64,000 bases of DNA from assembly GCF_042676145.1 (NCBI RefSeq), contig NZ_JBHTJW010000001.1, positions 1 through 64,000 of the forward strand. The letters run 5' to 3'. Source of the DNA: Methylophilus glucosoxydans (GTDB lineage: Bacteria; Pseudomonadota; Gammaproteobacteria; Burkholderiales; Methylophilaceae). The notes below the pieces were generated by a model. It was not told the DNA's origin. It did no database searches and was given only the letters and a program-made list of their open reading frames with translations. Both the position numbers and the translations under genes were made by a program. Positions 17,588 to 26,112 of the stretch are shown here, in pieces. The first letter of the stretch is position 1; each line of letters begins with the position of its first letter.

Positions 17588-17770
17588 AGCCTTCAAAGAG
17601 CTGCGATATTTAAATTAATTCATAAAAACAGAAACTTAATGTGATAAAAACCTATGCAAGGCTGGCGCTTGCCGCTATAATGCGCGTTTCGTGTAAATTG
17701 AATGTCGGTGCGGTAGGCAAATGGGTTGTCTGGCTGCGACGATATTGACGCTAACTCAAGGACAATAAAG

Positions 17771-18040
17771 ATGGCGATTACCGCAGAACAATCCGCAAAA
17801 ATCATTAAAGATTTTCAACGCAGTGCTAACGATACAGCGAGCCCAGAAGTACAAGTGGCTTTGTTGACATACCGTATCAGCTACCTGACCGAGCACTTCA
17901 AATCCAACAAAAAAGACAACCACTCCCGTCGTGGTCTGTTGGCGTTGGTCAGCCAGCGTCGTCGTTTGCTCGACTACCTCAAAGGTAAAGACGTTAGCCG
18001 CTATCAAACGCTGATCGAGCGCTTGAACCTGCGTAAATAA
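17771..18040 (+). CDS. rpsO: 30S ribosomal protein S15
   Basis: S15 binds 16S rRNA helices 20-22 early in 30S assembly. The 89 residues match the family throughout, including VQVALLTYRISYLTEHFK and DNHSRRGLLALVSQRRRLLDYLK. ATG 17771 gives the canonical start (MAITAEQSAKII). A TATAAT at 17676-17681 is the likely -10, leaving an 80-nt leader where autogenous control by S15 is known in other bacteria; I could not identify the binding structure. Confidence 0.98.
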   Translation: MAITAEQSAKIIKDFQRSANDTASPEVQVALLTYRISYLTEHFKSNKKDNHSRRGLLALVSQRRRLLDYLKGKDVSRYQTLIERLNLRK

Positions 18041-18084
18041 TTTGGCTAAAAGTGACGTTTAATCCAGTTCACTTTTAACGAAAT

Positions 18085-18120
18085 AAAAGCCGATGGCATG
18101 GTGACTGCCTCGGCTTTTTT
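18085..18120 (+). terminator. Terminator after rpsO
   Basis: AAAAGCCGA (18085-18093) pairs with TCGGCTTTT (18110-18118). An inner GGCA/TGCC stem continues the helix, and a T-run follows. It separates rpsO from pnp, which therefore needs read-through or its own promoter. Confidence 0.88.
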
Positions 18121-18330
18121 GCTTTAAAAATCCTGAGATTGCTGATATTCGGGATTTTCATATCACCAACTGGGGTGGCTTCTGTGAGTGCGTTTTGTGC
18201 AGGGTTTGTACAAAAAGCGTGCTGATGGAAGTCACCGCAAATCGGGAAACCGGGCGTCAGTTGTCGCGCACAATGCTATGCACATGCGTGGAGTGTCGGC
18301 ACTGTCAGTCTGGTTTTCATTGTTGAGATT

Positions 18331-18352
18331 GGCTATTAGGTAGTGAATAGCC
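18331..18352 (+). promoter_or_regulatory. Leader hairpin just before pnp
   Basis: GGCTATT (18331-18337) and AATAGCC (18346-18352) form a perfect 7-bp stem, ending about 20 nt before the pnp start. In E. coli the pnp leader is a double-stranded region processed by RNase III and used for autoregulation. A similar role here is inference. The rest of the 18121-18330 gap shows no gene. Confidence 0.4.
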
Positions 18353-18373
18353 ATGGTAGATAAAGGAAAAACA

Positions 18374-20494
18374 ATGTTTGAAATTACGAGAAAAAGCCTC
18401 CAGCTTGGTGCGCATACCCTGACCATTGAAACCGGGGAAGTCGCACGTCAGGCAGATGGCGCCGTCATGGTGAGCTATGGCGATACAGTAGTCCTGGTGG
18501 CTGCAACTGCAAAAACCGAAGTCAAAGAAGGTCAGGATTTCTTTCCATTGACTGTGGATTATCAGGAAAAAACCTATGCGGCTGGCCGCATTCCAGGCGG
18601 CTACTTCAAACGTGAAGGCCGTCCTAGCGAAAAAGAAACCCTGACGGCACGTTTGATCGACCGTCCTATGCGTCCACTGTTCCCGGATGCGTTTTATAAC
18701 GAAGTGCAGATTGTGGCGACCGTGTTGTCCCTGGATCCGGAAATTGATGCTGACATCCCGGCCATGATTGGTGCGTCTGCTGCGGTTGCGCTGGCAGGTA
18801 TCCCTTTCTACGGCCCAATGGGTGCGGTCAAAGTGGGTTATATCAATGGCGAATACGTCTTGAACCCAACGGCGACACAACTGAAAGAGTCCGCGCTGGA
18901 CTTGGTCGTGGCTGCGACTGAAACCGCTGTGATGATGGTGGAATCCGAAGCCAAAGAATTGCCAGAAGACGTGATGCTGGGTGCGGTTGTGTTCGGTCAC
19001 GAGCAAATGCAACCTGTGATCAAAATGATCAACGAACTGGCTGCTGAAGCTGGTAAAGATGCCTGGGACTGGACACCGCCAGAGCCAGACACTGCGCTGA
19101 TTGCAAAAGTGGAAGCGATTGCGGCTGAAGATATCAACGCTGCCTTCAAAATCAAATCCAAAGGTGAGCGCTCTGCCAAGCTGGACGAAATCAAGTCCCG
19201 CGTCATGAGCACCTTGATCACTGAAGAAACTTCTACGTTGGAAGCCAACAAGATTAAAGACGAGTTCTTTAAGCTGGAAGCGAAAACCGTACGTAGCCAG
19301 ATTTTGAACGGCGAACCACGGATTGATGGCCGTGACACACGTACCGTGCGTCCAATCACCATCCGTTCCGGCGTATTGCCACGCACCCACGGTTCTGCGC
19401 TGTTTACCCGTGGTGAAACACAGGCTTTGGTCGTGACCACCTTAGGTACAGGCAAAGATGAGCAAATCATTGACGCGCTGGCTGGCGAATACTACGAAAA
19501 CTTCATGCTGCACTACAACATGCCTCCGTTCGCCACTGGCGAAACGGGTCGTGTCGGTTCACCAAAACGCCGCGAAATCGGCCACGGTAACCTGGCTAAG
19601 CGCGCATTGAAAGCCGTATTGCCTAAGAAAGAAGACTTTGACTACACCCTGCGTGTCGTGTCCGAGATCACTGAGTCTAACGGTTCCAGCTCCATGGCGT
19701 CTGTCTGTGGTGGCTGCCTCTCCATGCTGGACGCCGGTGTGCCATTGACTGCCCACGTGGCTGGTGTGGCCATGGGTCTGATCAAGGAAGGCAACCGCGT
19801 TGCGGTGCTGACCGACATTCTGGGTGACGAAGATCACCTGGGTGACATGGACTTTAAAGTGGCTGGTACCGACAAAGGCGTGACTGCCCTGCAAATGGAC
19901 ATTAAGATCACTGGTATTACGGCACAGATCATGCAAGTGGCCCTGGCACAAGCCAAAGAAGGCCGCGCGCATATTCTGGGCCTGATGAAACAAGCCGTGT
20001 CTGGCGTAAACACCGAAATGTCACAGTTTGCCCCACGTATCATCACCATGAAGATCAATCCGGACAAAATCCGTGACGTGATCGGTAAAGGTGGCGCCGT
20101 GATTCAGGCACTGACCAAAGAAACCAACACCAGCATCGACATCGAAGATGACGGCACCGTGAAGATCGCTTGTACCAATGCGGACGAAGGCGCTGAAGCA
20201 CAACGCCGGATTGCGCAGATCACCGCAGAAGTGGAAGTCGGCCAGATCTACGAAGGCCCAGTGGTCAAGATTCTGGACTTCGGTGCAGTGGTGACCTTGA
20301 TGCCAGGTAAAGATGGTCTGGTACACATTTCACAAATTGCCCACGAACGCGTGAAAGCGGTCAGCGATTACCTCAAAGAGGGTGACATTGTGAAAGTGAA
20401 AGTGGTTGAGTTGGACGACAAAGGCAAAGTGCGTTTGAGCATGAAAGCCCTGATCGATCCACCAGCAAGAGAAGAAGCGCCAGCAGCTGAATAA
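18374..20494 (+). CDS. pnp: Polyribonucleotide nucleotidyltransferase
   Basis: PNPase degrades RNA phosphorolytically from the 3' end and is part of the degradosome. The 706 residues hold two RNase PH cores (about 10-140 and 320-540), with an FFPLTVDYQEK motif and the second-core SNGSSSMASVCGG catalytic region. A KH domain (DKIRDVIGKGGAVI, about 555-610) and a C-terminal S1 domain (about 620-690) follow. ATG 18374, preceded by AAAGGA, fits better than the in-frame ATG at 18353 inside the leader hairpin. Confidence 0.98.
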   Translation: MFEITRKSLQLGAHTLTIETGEVARQADGAVMVSYGDTVVLVAATAKTEVKEGQDFFPLTVDYQEKTYAAGRIPGGYFKREGRPSEKETLTARLIDRPMRPLFPDAFYNEVQIVATVLSLDPEIDADIPAMIGASAAVALAGIPFYGPMGAVKVGYINGEYVLNPTATQLKESALDLVVAATETAVMMVESEAKELPEDVMLGAVVFGHEQMQPVIKMINELAAEAGKDAWDWTPPEPDTALIAKVEAIAAEDINAAFKIKSKGERSAKLDEIKSRVMSTLITEETSTLEANKIKDEFFKLEAKTVRSQILNGEPRIDGRDTRTVRPITIRSGVLPRTHGSALFTRGETQALVVTTLGTGKDEQIIDALAGEYYENFMLHYNMPPFATGETGRVGSPKRREIGHGNLAKRALKAVLPKKEDFDYTLRVVSEITESNGSSSMASVCGGCLSMLDAGVPLTAHVAGVAMGLIKEGNRVAVLTDILGDEDHLGDMDFKVAGTDKGVTALQMDIKITGITAQIMQVALAQAKEGRAHILGLMKQAVSGVNTEMSQFAPRIITMKINPDKIRDVIGKGGAVIQALTKETNTSIDIEDDGTVKIACTNADEGAEAQRRIAQITAEVEVGQIYEGPVVKILDFGAVVTLMPGKDGLVHISQIAHERVKAVSDYLKEGDIVKVKVVELDDKGKVRLSMKALIDPPAREEAPAAE

Positions 20495-20511
20495 GTTGCC
20501 CGCTCTGATCT

Positions 20512-20539
20512 AAAAAAGCCCGCGCCAGCGGGCTTTTTT
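20512..20539 (+). terminator. Terminator after pnp
   Basis: AAAAAAGCCCGC (20512-20523) and GCGGGCTTTTTT (20528-20539) form a perfect stem with loop GCCA and T-tract. Confidence 0.93.
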
Positions 20540-20610
20540 ATTGGCGTCAGCGCACCGCGTCTTGCGTTAATTTACTTATAGGGTGTCACCTTGCTTTCGC
20601 GCATAATGCC

Positions 20611-20643
20611 GCCGTATGAAAAATAACAAAAAAATCATACGGC
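20611..20643 (+). promoter_or_regulatory. NikR-type operator across the receptor start codon
   Basis: GCCGTATGA (20611-20619) and TCATACGGC (20635-20643) are perfect 9-bp inverted arms with a 15-bp A-rich spacer. The E. coli NikR site is GTATGA-N16-TCATAC, so the half-site is identical and the spacer 1 bp shorter. The receptor ATG (20616) lies inside the left arm. CATAAT (20602-20607) may be the -10, which would put the transcription start at the operator edge and make the mRNA nearly leaderless. NikR is encoded in the same operon, so autoregulation by nickel is inferred. Confidence 0.8.
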
Positions 20644-22676
20644 TAAGTGTCGGCCTGGTTGCGGTGCTGTTATCCCGGTTGACTGTCGCCAGTGAGGCGC
20701 TCACGCTCGATGACGTGCCCGTGCGTGCGCATTATGACAACGCGGTCGGTTCGTCCGATGCCGCCAGCGAGGGGCGGGTGAATGCCAGCCTGATTCAAAA
20801 CCGGCCCATTTCACGGGTGGGAGAGGTGCTCGAATTTGTCCCCGGCATGATCGTCACCCAGCACAGCGGCAGTGGCAAAGCCAACCAGTATTTTTTGCGC
20901 GGCTTTAACCTTGATCACGGCACCGACTTTGCCACCTATGTGGACGAGATGCCGGTCAATATGCGCACCCATGCACATGGCCAAGGCTACACCGATTTGA
21001 ATTTCCTGATCCCCGAGCTGGTCAGCCATATCCACTATAAAAAAGGCACTTACTCAGCAGAGGAGGGGGATTTTTCCTCTGCCGGTGCTGCGCACTTGCA
21101 CCTGGTCAATCGACTGCCGCAAGGCATCGCCAGTCTCACGCTGGGCAGTTACGACTATCAACGTATGCTGGTGGCAGATTCACAGGCCCTGCACAACGGC
21201 CAGCTCCTCTATGCGCTGGAGCTCAATCGCTATGACGGCCCCTGGCAAGTGGCCGAAGGCGTCAAAAAATACAATGGCGTCCTGCGGTTTAGTACAGGGG
21301 ATGCGCACGACAACATGAGCCTGACCGCCATGGCCTATCACAACCGCTGGAACAGCACCGACCAGATCCCGCTACGCGCCGTCCGTTCCGGGCAGATCAG
21401 CCGTTTTGATACCATAGATCCGACCGATGGCGGCGATGCATCGCGTTACAGCCTGTCGTTTAGCAAGCAGCACCGTGACGCGCAGGGCGGCTGGCAAATC
21501 AATGCCTATGCCGTGCGCTCCGCGCTCGATTTATATAGCAATTTCACCTACTTTCTCAATGATCCAGTCAATGGCGACCAGTTTAACCAAAGTGAAAAAC
21601 GCACCATGCTGGGGGCTCATCTCAGTAAGACCTGGCTCGGCGAGCTTGCTGGCCTGCCTGTCGAAAACAAGCTGGGGCTGCAGACGCGTTACGACAAACT
21701 GTCACCGGTTGCGCTATACAACACGGCACAAAAACAGCGCTTGTCGTTGATCCGCTCAGACAAAGTAGAAGAAAGCAGCGCGGGCCTCTATGCCGAAAAC
21801 ACCGTCTGGTGGCACGACAAACTGCGCACGGTCGCTGGCCTGCGTTATGACCGCTACCAGTTCGACGTGAACAGCTCACTTCAGGGTAATTCAGGCCGTG
21901 TCAGTGACGGCATCGTCTCGCCAAAATTCTCTGTGATTTTCGGGCCGTGGGCCCATACCGAATTTTTCTATAATCTCGGCAAGGGCTTTCACAGTAACGA
22001 TGCCCGCGGCACCACGCAAACCCGCTTGCCCGATGGCAACCCAGCCTCACCCGTCACGCCCCTGGTCGGCACCCGTGGCAGTGAAGTAGGCATCCGCAGC
22101 GAATGGATGCCCGGCTTGCAAAGCTCGCTGGCGGTGTGGCAACTGGATATTGATTCTGAGCTGGTCTTTGTCGGCGACGCTGGTGAAACCGAACCCAGCC
22201 TGGCCAGCCGTCGCTATGGCGTGGAGTGGAACAACCATTATGTGGTGAATGACTGGTTACTGCTGGATATGGATATTGCGCTCTCCAAAGCACGCTTTAC
22301 CCAACAAGACCCCAATGACCCAGGCCACTTTATTCCCGGATCCATCAATAAAGTGGCCTCGCTAGGCGCCACCGTGACCCAATGGGGTCAATGGTTCGGC
22401 GCCGTGCAACTCCGCTACTTTGGCCCACGGCCACTGGTGGCAGATAATACGGTCCAGTCAAATGCGACCTTGCTCACCTATGCCCGCGTCGGCTACCGCT
22501 TTAACCCGAAAACCACCATGACGTTAGACATATTTAACCTGTTTAACCGCAAAGCCAGTGACATCGACTACTACTACGAATCACAACTCAAAGGCGAGGC
22601 TGCACCGGTCAGCGATATTCACTTTCACCCTGTAGAGCCAAGGGCTGCACGACTGACACTCACCTATCAGTTCTAA
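20616..22676 (+). CDS. TonB-dependent receptor, probable nickel uptake
   Basis: The 686-residue outer-membrane receptor has a signal peptide (KIIRLSVGLVAVLLSRLTVA-SEA). A plug domain with RVGEVLEFVPGMIVTQHSGSG and FLRGFNLDHGTDFATYVDEM precedes a 22-strand barrel that ends in the typical ...RLTLTYQF. The plug contains several His residues around the exposed NMRTHAHGQGYTD loop. Nickel as cargo is inferred from the NikR operator and the nikR gene 15 bp downstream, not from the receptor itself. No Shine-Dalgarno is evident before the ATG, consistent with a near-leaderless transcript. No inner-membrane nickel transporter lies nearby. Confidence 0.85.
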   Translation: MKNNKKIIRLSVGLVAVLLSRLTVASEALTLDDVPVRAHYDNAVGSSDAASEGRVNASLIQNRPISRVGEVLEFVPGMIVTQHSGSGKANQYFLRGFNLDHGTDFATYVDEMPVNMRTHAHGQGYTDLNFLIPELVSHIHYKKGTYSAEEGDFSSAGAAHLHLVNRLPQGIASLTLGSYDYQRMLVADSQALHNGQLLYALELNRYDGPWQVAEGVKKYNGVLRFSTGDAHDNMSLTAMAYHNRWNSTDQIPLRAVRSGQISRFDTIDPTDGGDASRYSLSFSKQHRDAQGGWQINAYAVRSALDLYSNFTYFLNDPVNGDQFNQSEKRTMLGAHLSKTWLGELAGLPVENKLGLQTRYDKLSPVALYNTAQKQRLSLIRSDKVEESSAGLYAENTVWWHDKLRTVAGLRYDRYQFDVNSSLQGNSGRVSDGIVSPKFSVIFGPWAHTEFFYNLGKGFHSNDARGTTQTRLPDGNPASPVTPLVGTRGSEVGIRSEWMPGLQSSLAVWQLDIDSELVFVGDAGETEPSLASRRYGVEWNNHYVVNDWLLLDMDIALSKARFTQQDPNDPGHFIPGSINKVASLGATVTQWGQWFGAVQLRYFGPRPLVADNTVQSNATLLTYARVGYRFNPKTTMTLDIFNLFNRKASDIDYYYESQLKGEAAPVSDIHFHPVEPRAARLTLTYQF

Positions 22677-22691
22677 CGAGGAGCATGATCT

Positions 22692-23096
22692 ATGCGACGC
22701 ATTACAATTTCAGTTGAAGACGACCTGGCCGACGCCTTTGACCAACTGGTCGCCGTGCGGGCCTACGTCAACCGCTCAGAAGCCTTTCGTGACCTCGTGC
22801 GTAAAGCACTCGATGAAGCGGTAATTGAAGATGCCGATCACGCGGAAGCTGAATGCGTCGCCTCGCTCAGTTATGTCTATGATCATCACGAACGCCAGCT
22901 CGCCAGCCGGGTGAATCAACTACAGCACGACCACCATGACGTGATTATCACTGCCCAACATGTGCATTTGGATCATGACAACTGTATGGAGACGGTGATT
23001 CTTAAAGGCAAGATTGCCGAGGTGGAGGCTTGTGTGAATGCGATCTCATCACAGACGGGAGTGACGCATGCGAAGGTGCATATTATTCCACGATAG
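22692..23096 (+). CDS. nikR: Nickel-responsive transcriptional repressor NikR
   Basis: The 134-residue protein has an N-terminal ribbon-helix-helix DNA-binding domain (RRITISVEDDLADAFDQLV, residues 2-45) and a C-terminal ACT-like nickel domain. The nickel ligands of E. coli NikR (His76, His87, His89, Cys95) have clear counterparts in HHE and in QHVHLDHDNCME. It lies in an operon with the TonB receptor and would bind the operator at the operon start, giving feedback control of nickel entry. Nickel-requiring enzymes are not in this window. Confidence 0.95.
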   Translation: MRRITISVEDDLADAFDQLVAVRAYVNRSEAFRDLVRKALDEAVIEDADHAEAECVASLSYVYDHHERQLASRVNQLQHDHHDVIITAQHVHLDHDNCMETVILKGKIAEVEACVNAISSQTGVTHAKVHIIPR

Positions 23097-23166
23097 AATT
23101 ATTGAAGTGTCATTAGAGATTAAATAGCAGCAGCTAACTGATGGGGGCCGAATTGAAGGCCTGACT

Positions 23167-25494
23167 TCAGTAAGATATCAATCCTGAAAAGTATTTGTCG
23201 ATGTCGAAGTCCTTCTCAATATCTTCCGAAGTCAGTGTATTCATCTCATCATTGAAATCTTCTTCACTTTGCGAAAATTCGTACATGCTATCTAACAGCC
23301 CATTTAGTACTCCAAATTCATGATCGAAGTCCTCACCTAATATTTGTTTGCAACTATCCAAGGCTGTTACTTCGTCTTCGATTGTGGTAATTGAAATTCT
23401 TTCCCTTGGAGTGTCCCCAATCTCTTTTACGATATCTTCAATCTTTTTGTAGGGATTGAAACTAGATGTATCAAAAACACCAGAATTCTCTTTTAAGAAA
23501 TATAGTGCATTGTCCAACTCAAAGACCGAATCTCTAGAGTTTAAGTATTCAACTATGGCAACTTCAAATGACTTTTTAAATTGCAACCGCTTTTCATCAT
23601 TTAATGATGGACTGTTAAGCAAGATCGAAACAAGCGCTGATATATTCTGAAATGAACCCCAATTCATCATTTCAAACAAATTATCGGATGAAAATATCCA
23701 GCTATCTAAAATAGCAAAATTTCTTTGGTGCTCATCGAAAGAGTCCCCAATCTGAACGAGTAAGCCTAATCGCTCAGATCTTTTTCTGTCTCGATTTCCT
23801 AAAAATTTAGGCTCTCCATACATATAAACAATTGAATAGTCCTCAGCTTCAATAAACTGTAATGCGAATTCATACAATTGTTTATCGATTACTTGATGTT
23901 CAGTTAGATTAGCCCTAGTTTGCTCGTAAATTTCTTGGACCTGAAGAAATGTGACACAAGATTTGCATACCATAATACGTGTATCCAAATCATCATGAAT
24001 TCTTTTATCGATGTAATCTCTTATAGAAGGATTCTGATAACTAATTTTGAGATCATGAATGGACGTGTTACCTATAAACCCTATTCTTTCAGAGCTTATG
24101 AAGTTTCCATCCAGCTCTTTGATAGCCCTTGAGAATAGATCACTATGCGAATCGCTCAAAGAGGACGTAACCATTTTTGAAAATGATTTCTTAAGTGCTG
24201 TTAGAGTTGCGTACTCGCCAAAAGTCCAAAGGATATATAAAAGTGTTCTTGAGTTGGGATGAATGTCGGTGCGAAAAGCATGATCCCAAATTAAACTAGG
24301 GTCGTTGAACTCTATGCCTATTCTTTCAATGTACTCAGAATCACTAAGACTCTTAAAGTTTGAATTCTGACAAATACTTTCGACAGTTCTAGGATTGTAA
24401 TTCTCATGCTGAATTATATCGTTATAGACTTTGCTATTTACAATCGCTTCAAGCCTACTCTTTGGAAGGTCCGAAAAAAATAAATGGTTGAATAGTATTC
24501 GTGCACGACTGACTTTGGAGTAATGTTCTAAAGTCAGTGTAAATTGCTCAAGATCTGGCCCTGCTTTTTCAAGTACAGCATGCTGCCTTTTTGCATCTGC
24601 CAAAATGTATTCTCTTGTCGTGAGGATAAATCTTAAATTATTATTATTTTTGACTAATTTAAGAAGTTGCAAAAAACGATGCTCTTCATTTTTTTCAAAC
24701 TTAAGGTGCTCAAAACTTATTTGGCCAAGAAAATCATCATAGAGAATTACTAGCTTTTTAGATCCATCCACAGCTTCTGTTGCGACTGACCAGACTTCCT
24801 CGACATCACCTGAGACGACTACTGCTTCATAACCGTATGTTACATATTGAGACAATAAAATTTTTGCCATCGTTGTTTTACCAATTCCCGGCAGACCAAC
24901 AATAATGCAATGTTTGTGAGTTTCTAGAATTTCTGATGCCTGGGCAAAACCGTCATGGATTACAAAACGGCATAACTCCCTTTCAATTTCTTGCAAAGTA
25001 GCTTTTGTTCTATTCCAAATATTCGCATTTTGAATGAGCTCAAGTACCACCGTGCTACTTAGCCAAAGCTTAAAATGTGCTCTCACAACATTTGGGTGTT
25101 TAACTAAAAGACCATTTATTTCACTTGATCCAAGAATGTCACTTGGAGTCTTACACCATGGCTTTATCAACTCAAACAGCTCGTCTTTTTGACCCACAGC
25201 AAATGAAACTGCAGTAAGTAGTACATAGCGAGTGGGCTTCAGTTTTTCAATTTTAGGTAACTCGCTATCATTCATTTTATTCTTAAGTTGCGAGAATGCG
25301 CTGGGTTGATACCTCTTACATTGAATAATCACCAGTTCACCACTGATAGGATGATAGTAGCGAGCATCAATACCTTTATCGCGGCCTGGTCTAAAAGTTT
25401 CGATTGGTAGATTCCACTCGGCTGCTAAAAGATCTCTACTGAGCCTTTCAAAATCCTCGGGAGATAAGGATTGAAAGTCATATGTTGTGCTCAT
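23167..25494 (-). CDS. Mrr-like nuclease fused to a STAND NTPase (candidate antiphage defence)
   Basis: This 775-residue protein starts with a restriction-endonuclease fold of Mrr type: DFERLSRDLL, then GIDAR (D43) and GELVIIQCKR (E53, Q58, K60), a PD-(D/E)xK/QxK active site. A P-loop NTPase follows: Walker A GLPGIGKTT (200-208), Walker B KLVILYDDF (about 247-255) and a TTRE sensor (292-295), the layout of STAND NTPases used in Avs-type defence. The remaining about 450 residues are helical with no repeat I can name, and the C-terminus is acidic. By family logic the C-terminal part senses a phage product and the nuclease is the effector. The gene is visibly A+T-rich compared with its neighbours, suggesting transfer. 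It is single and monocistronic. Confidence 0.85.
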   Translation of the reverse strand: MSTTYDFQSLSPEDFERLSRDLLAAEWNLPIETFRPGRDKGIDARYYHPISGELVIIQCKRYQPSAFSQLKNKMNDSELPKIEKLKPTRYVLLTAVSFAVGQKDELFELIKPWCKTPSDILGSSEINGLLVKHPNVVRAHFKLWLSSTVVLELIQNANIWNRTKATLQEIERELCRFVIHDGFAQASEILETHKHCIIVGLPGIGKTTMAKILLSQYVTYGYEAVVVSGDVEEVWSVATEAVDGSKKLVILYDDFLGQISFEHLKFEKNEEHRFLQLLKLVKNNNNLRFILTTREYILADAKRQHAVLEKAGPDLEQFTLTLEHYSKVSRARILFNHLFFSDLPKSRLEAIVNSKVYNDIIQHENYNPRTVESICQNSNFKSLSDSEYIERIGIEFNDPSLIWDHAFRTDIHPNSRTLLYILWTFGEYATLTALKKSFSKMVTSSLSDSHSDLFSRAIKELDGNFISSERIGFIGNTSIHDLKISYQNPSIRDYIDKRIHDDLDTRIMVCKSCVTFLQVQEIYEQTRANLTEHQVIDKQLYEFALQFIEAEDYSIVYMYGEPKFLGNRDRKRSERLGLLVQIGDSFDEHQRNFAILDSWIFSSDNLFEMMNWGSFQNISALVSILLNSPSLNDEKRLQFKKSFEVAIVEYLNSRDSVFELDNALYFLKENSGVFDTSSFNPYKKIEDIVKEIGDTPRERISITTIEDEVTALDSCKQILGEDFDHEFGVLNGLLDSMYEFSQSEEDFNDEMNTLTSEDIEKDFDIDKYFSGLISY

Positions 25495-25660
25495 TATTTT
25501 TATCCAATTGTGACGAATTGATTACATTAATGATGGCACTCATTGAAATCATTGAGCGCTTTGGAGGCCAAGGCTAAGGCTCATACCATCATTTTTTTGA
25601 CGCATCAATTGAGTTATTAAAAATAGTCATTATTCCCGTACTTTGATTATTTTAAAATGA

Positions 25661-25999
25661 TCACAACAACTTTGTGCCGAGCGGAACCTCATGTTCTGGC
25701 ACACATAAAGTCACTCTCCCCTCAGCATCATGAAAACCCGTCACCAGGCATTCTGACATCAATGGCCCAATCTGTTTGGGTGGGAAATTCACCACGGCGA
25801 CAACGAGTTTGCCGATCAGGTTTTCAGGGGTGTAGTGCGCTGTAATCTGGGCGCTGGATTTGCGCATGCCGATCTCGGGGCCAAAGTCGATATGTAGTTT
25901 ATAGGCTGGCTTGCGTGCTTCTGCAAACACTTCTGCCGAAGTCACACGTCCAACGCGTAATTCAACCTTGGTGAAGTCATTCCATTCGATTTGATTCAT
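25661..25999 (-). CDS. csaA: CsaA-like tRNA-binding domain protein
   Basis: The 112-residue protein is a single OB-fold tRNA-binding domain like the C-terminal part of MetRS. It contains FTKVELRVGRV, the dimer-forming central region SSAQITAHYTPENLIGKLVVAVVNFPPKQIG and GFHDAEGRVTLCVPE. CsaA is described as a secretion-related chaperone in Bacillus, and its role in proteobacteria is unclear. Its base composition looks like the host core rather than like the A+T-rich gene beside it. Confidence 0.9.
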   Translation of the reverse strand: MNQIEWNDFTKVELRVGRVTSAEVFAEARKPAYKLHIDFGPEIGMRKSSAQITAHYTPENLIGKLVVAVVNFPPKQIGPLMSECLVTGFHDAEGRVTLCVPEHEVPLGTKLL

Positions 26000-26112
26000 A
26001 TGCCCAGCTTTCTAAAATAACCGGGCATTATCGCAGAAGACTTTAATCAGGAGCGAGCGAAGCAATGCCATCACTGCCTTGGATGGCATATTCTTTCGAC
26101 GGCATTTTTCGG

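Noticed and set aside
18317..19390. Long minus-strand open frame opposite pnp
   Set aside because: pnp is unmistakable on the plus strand; the antisense protein is rich in His/Phe/Gln, as expected from reversed coding sequence.
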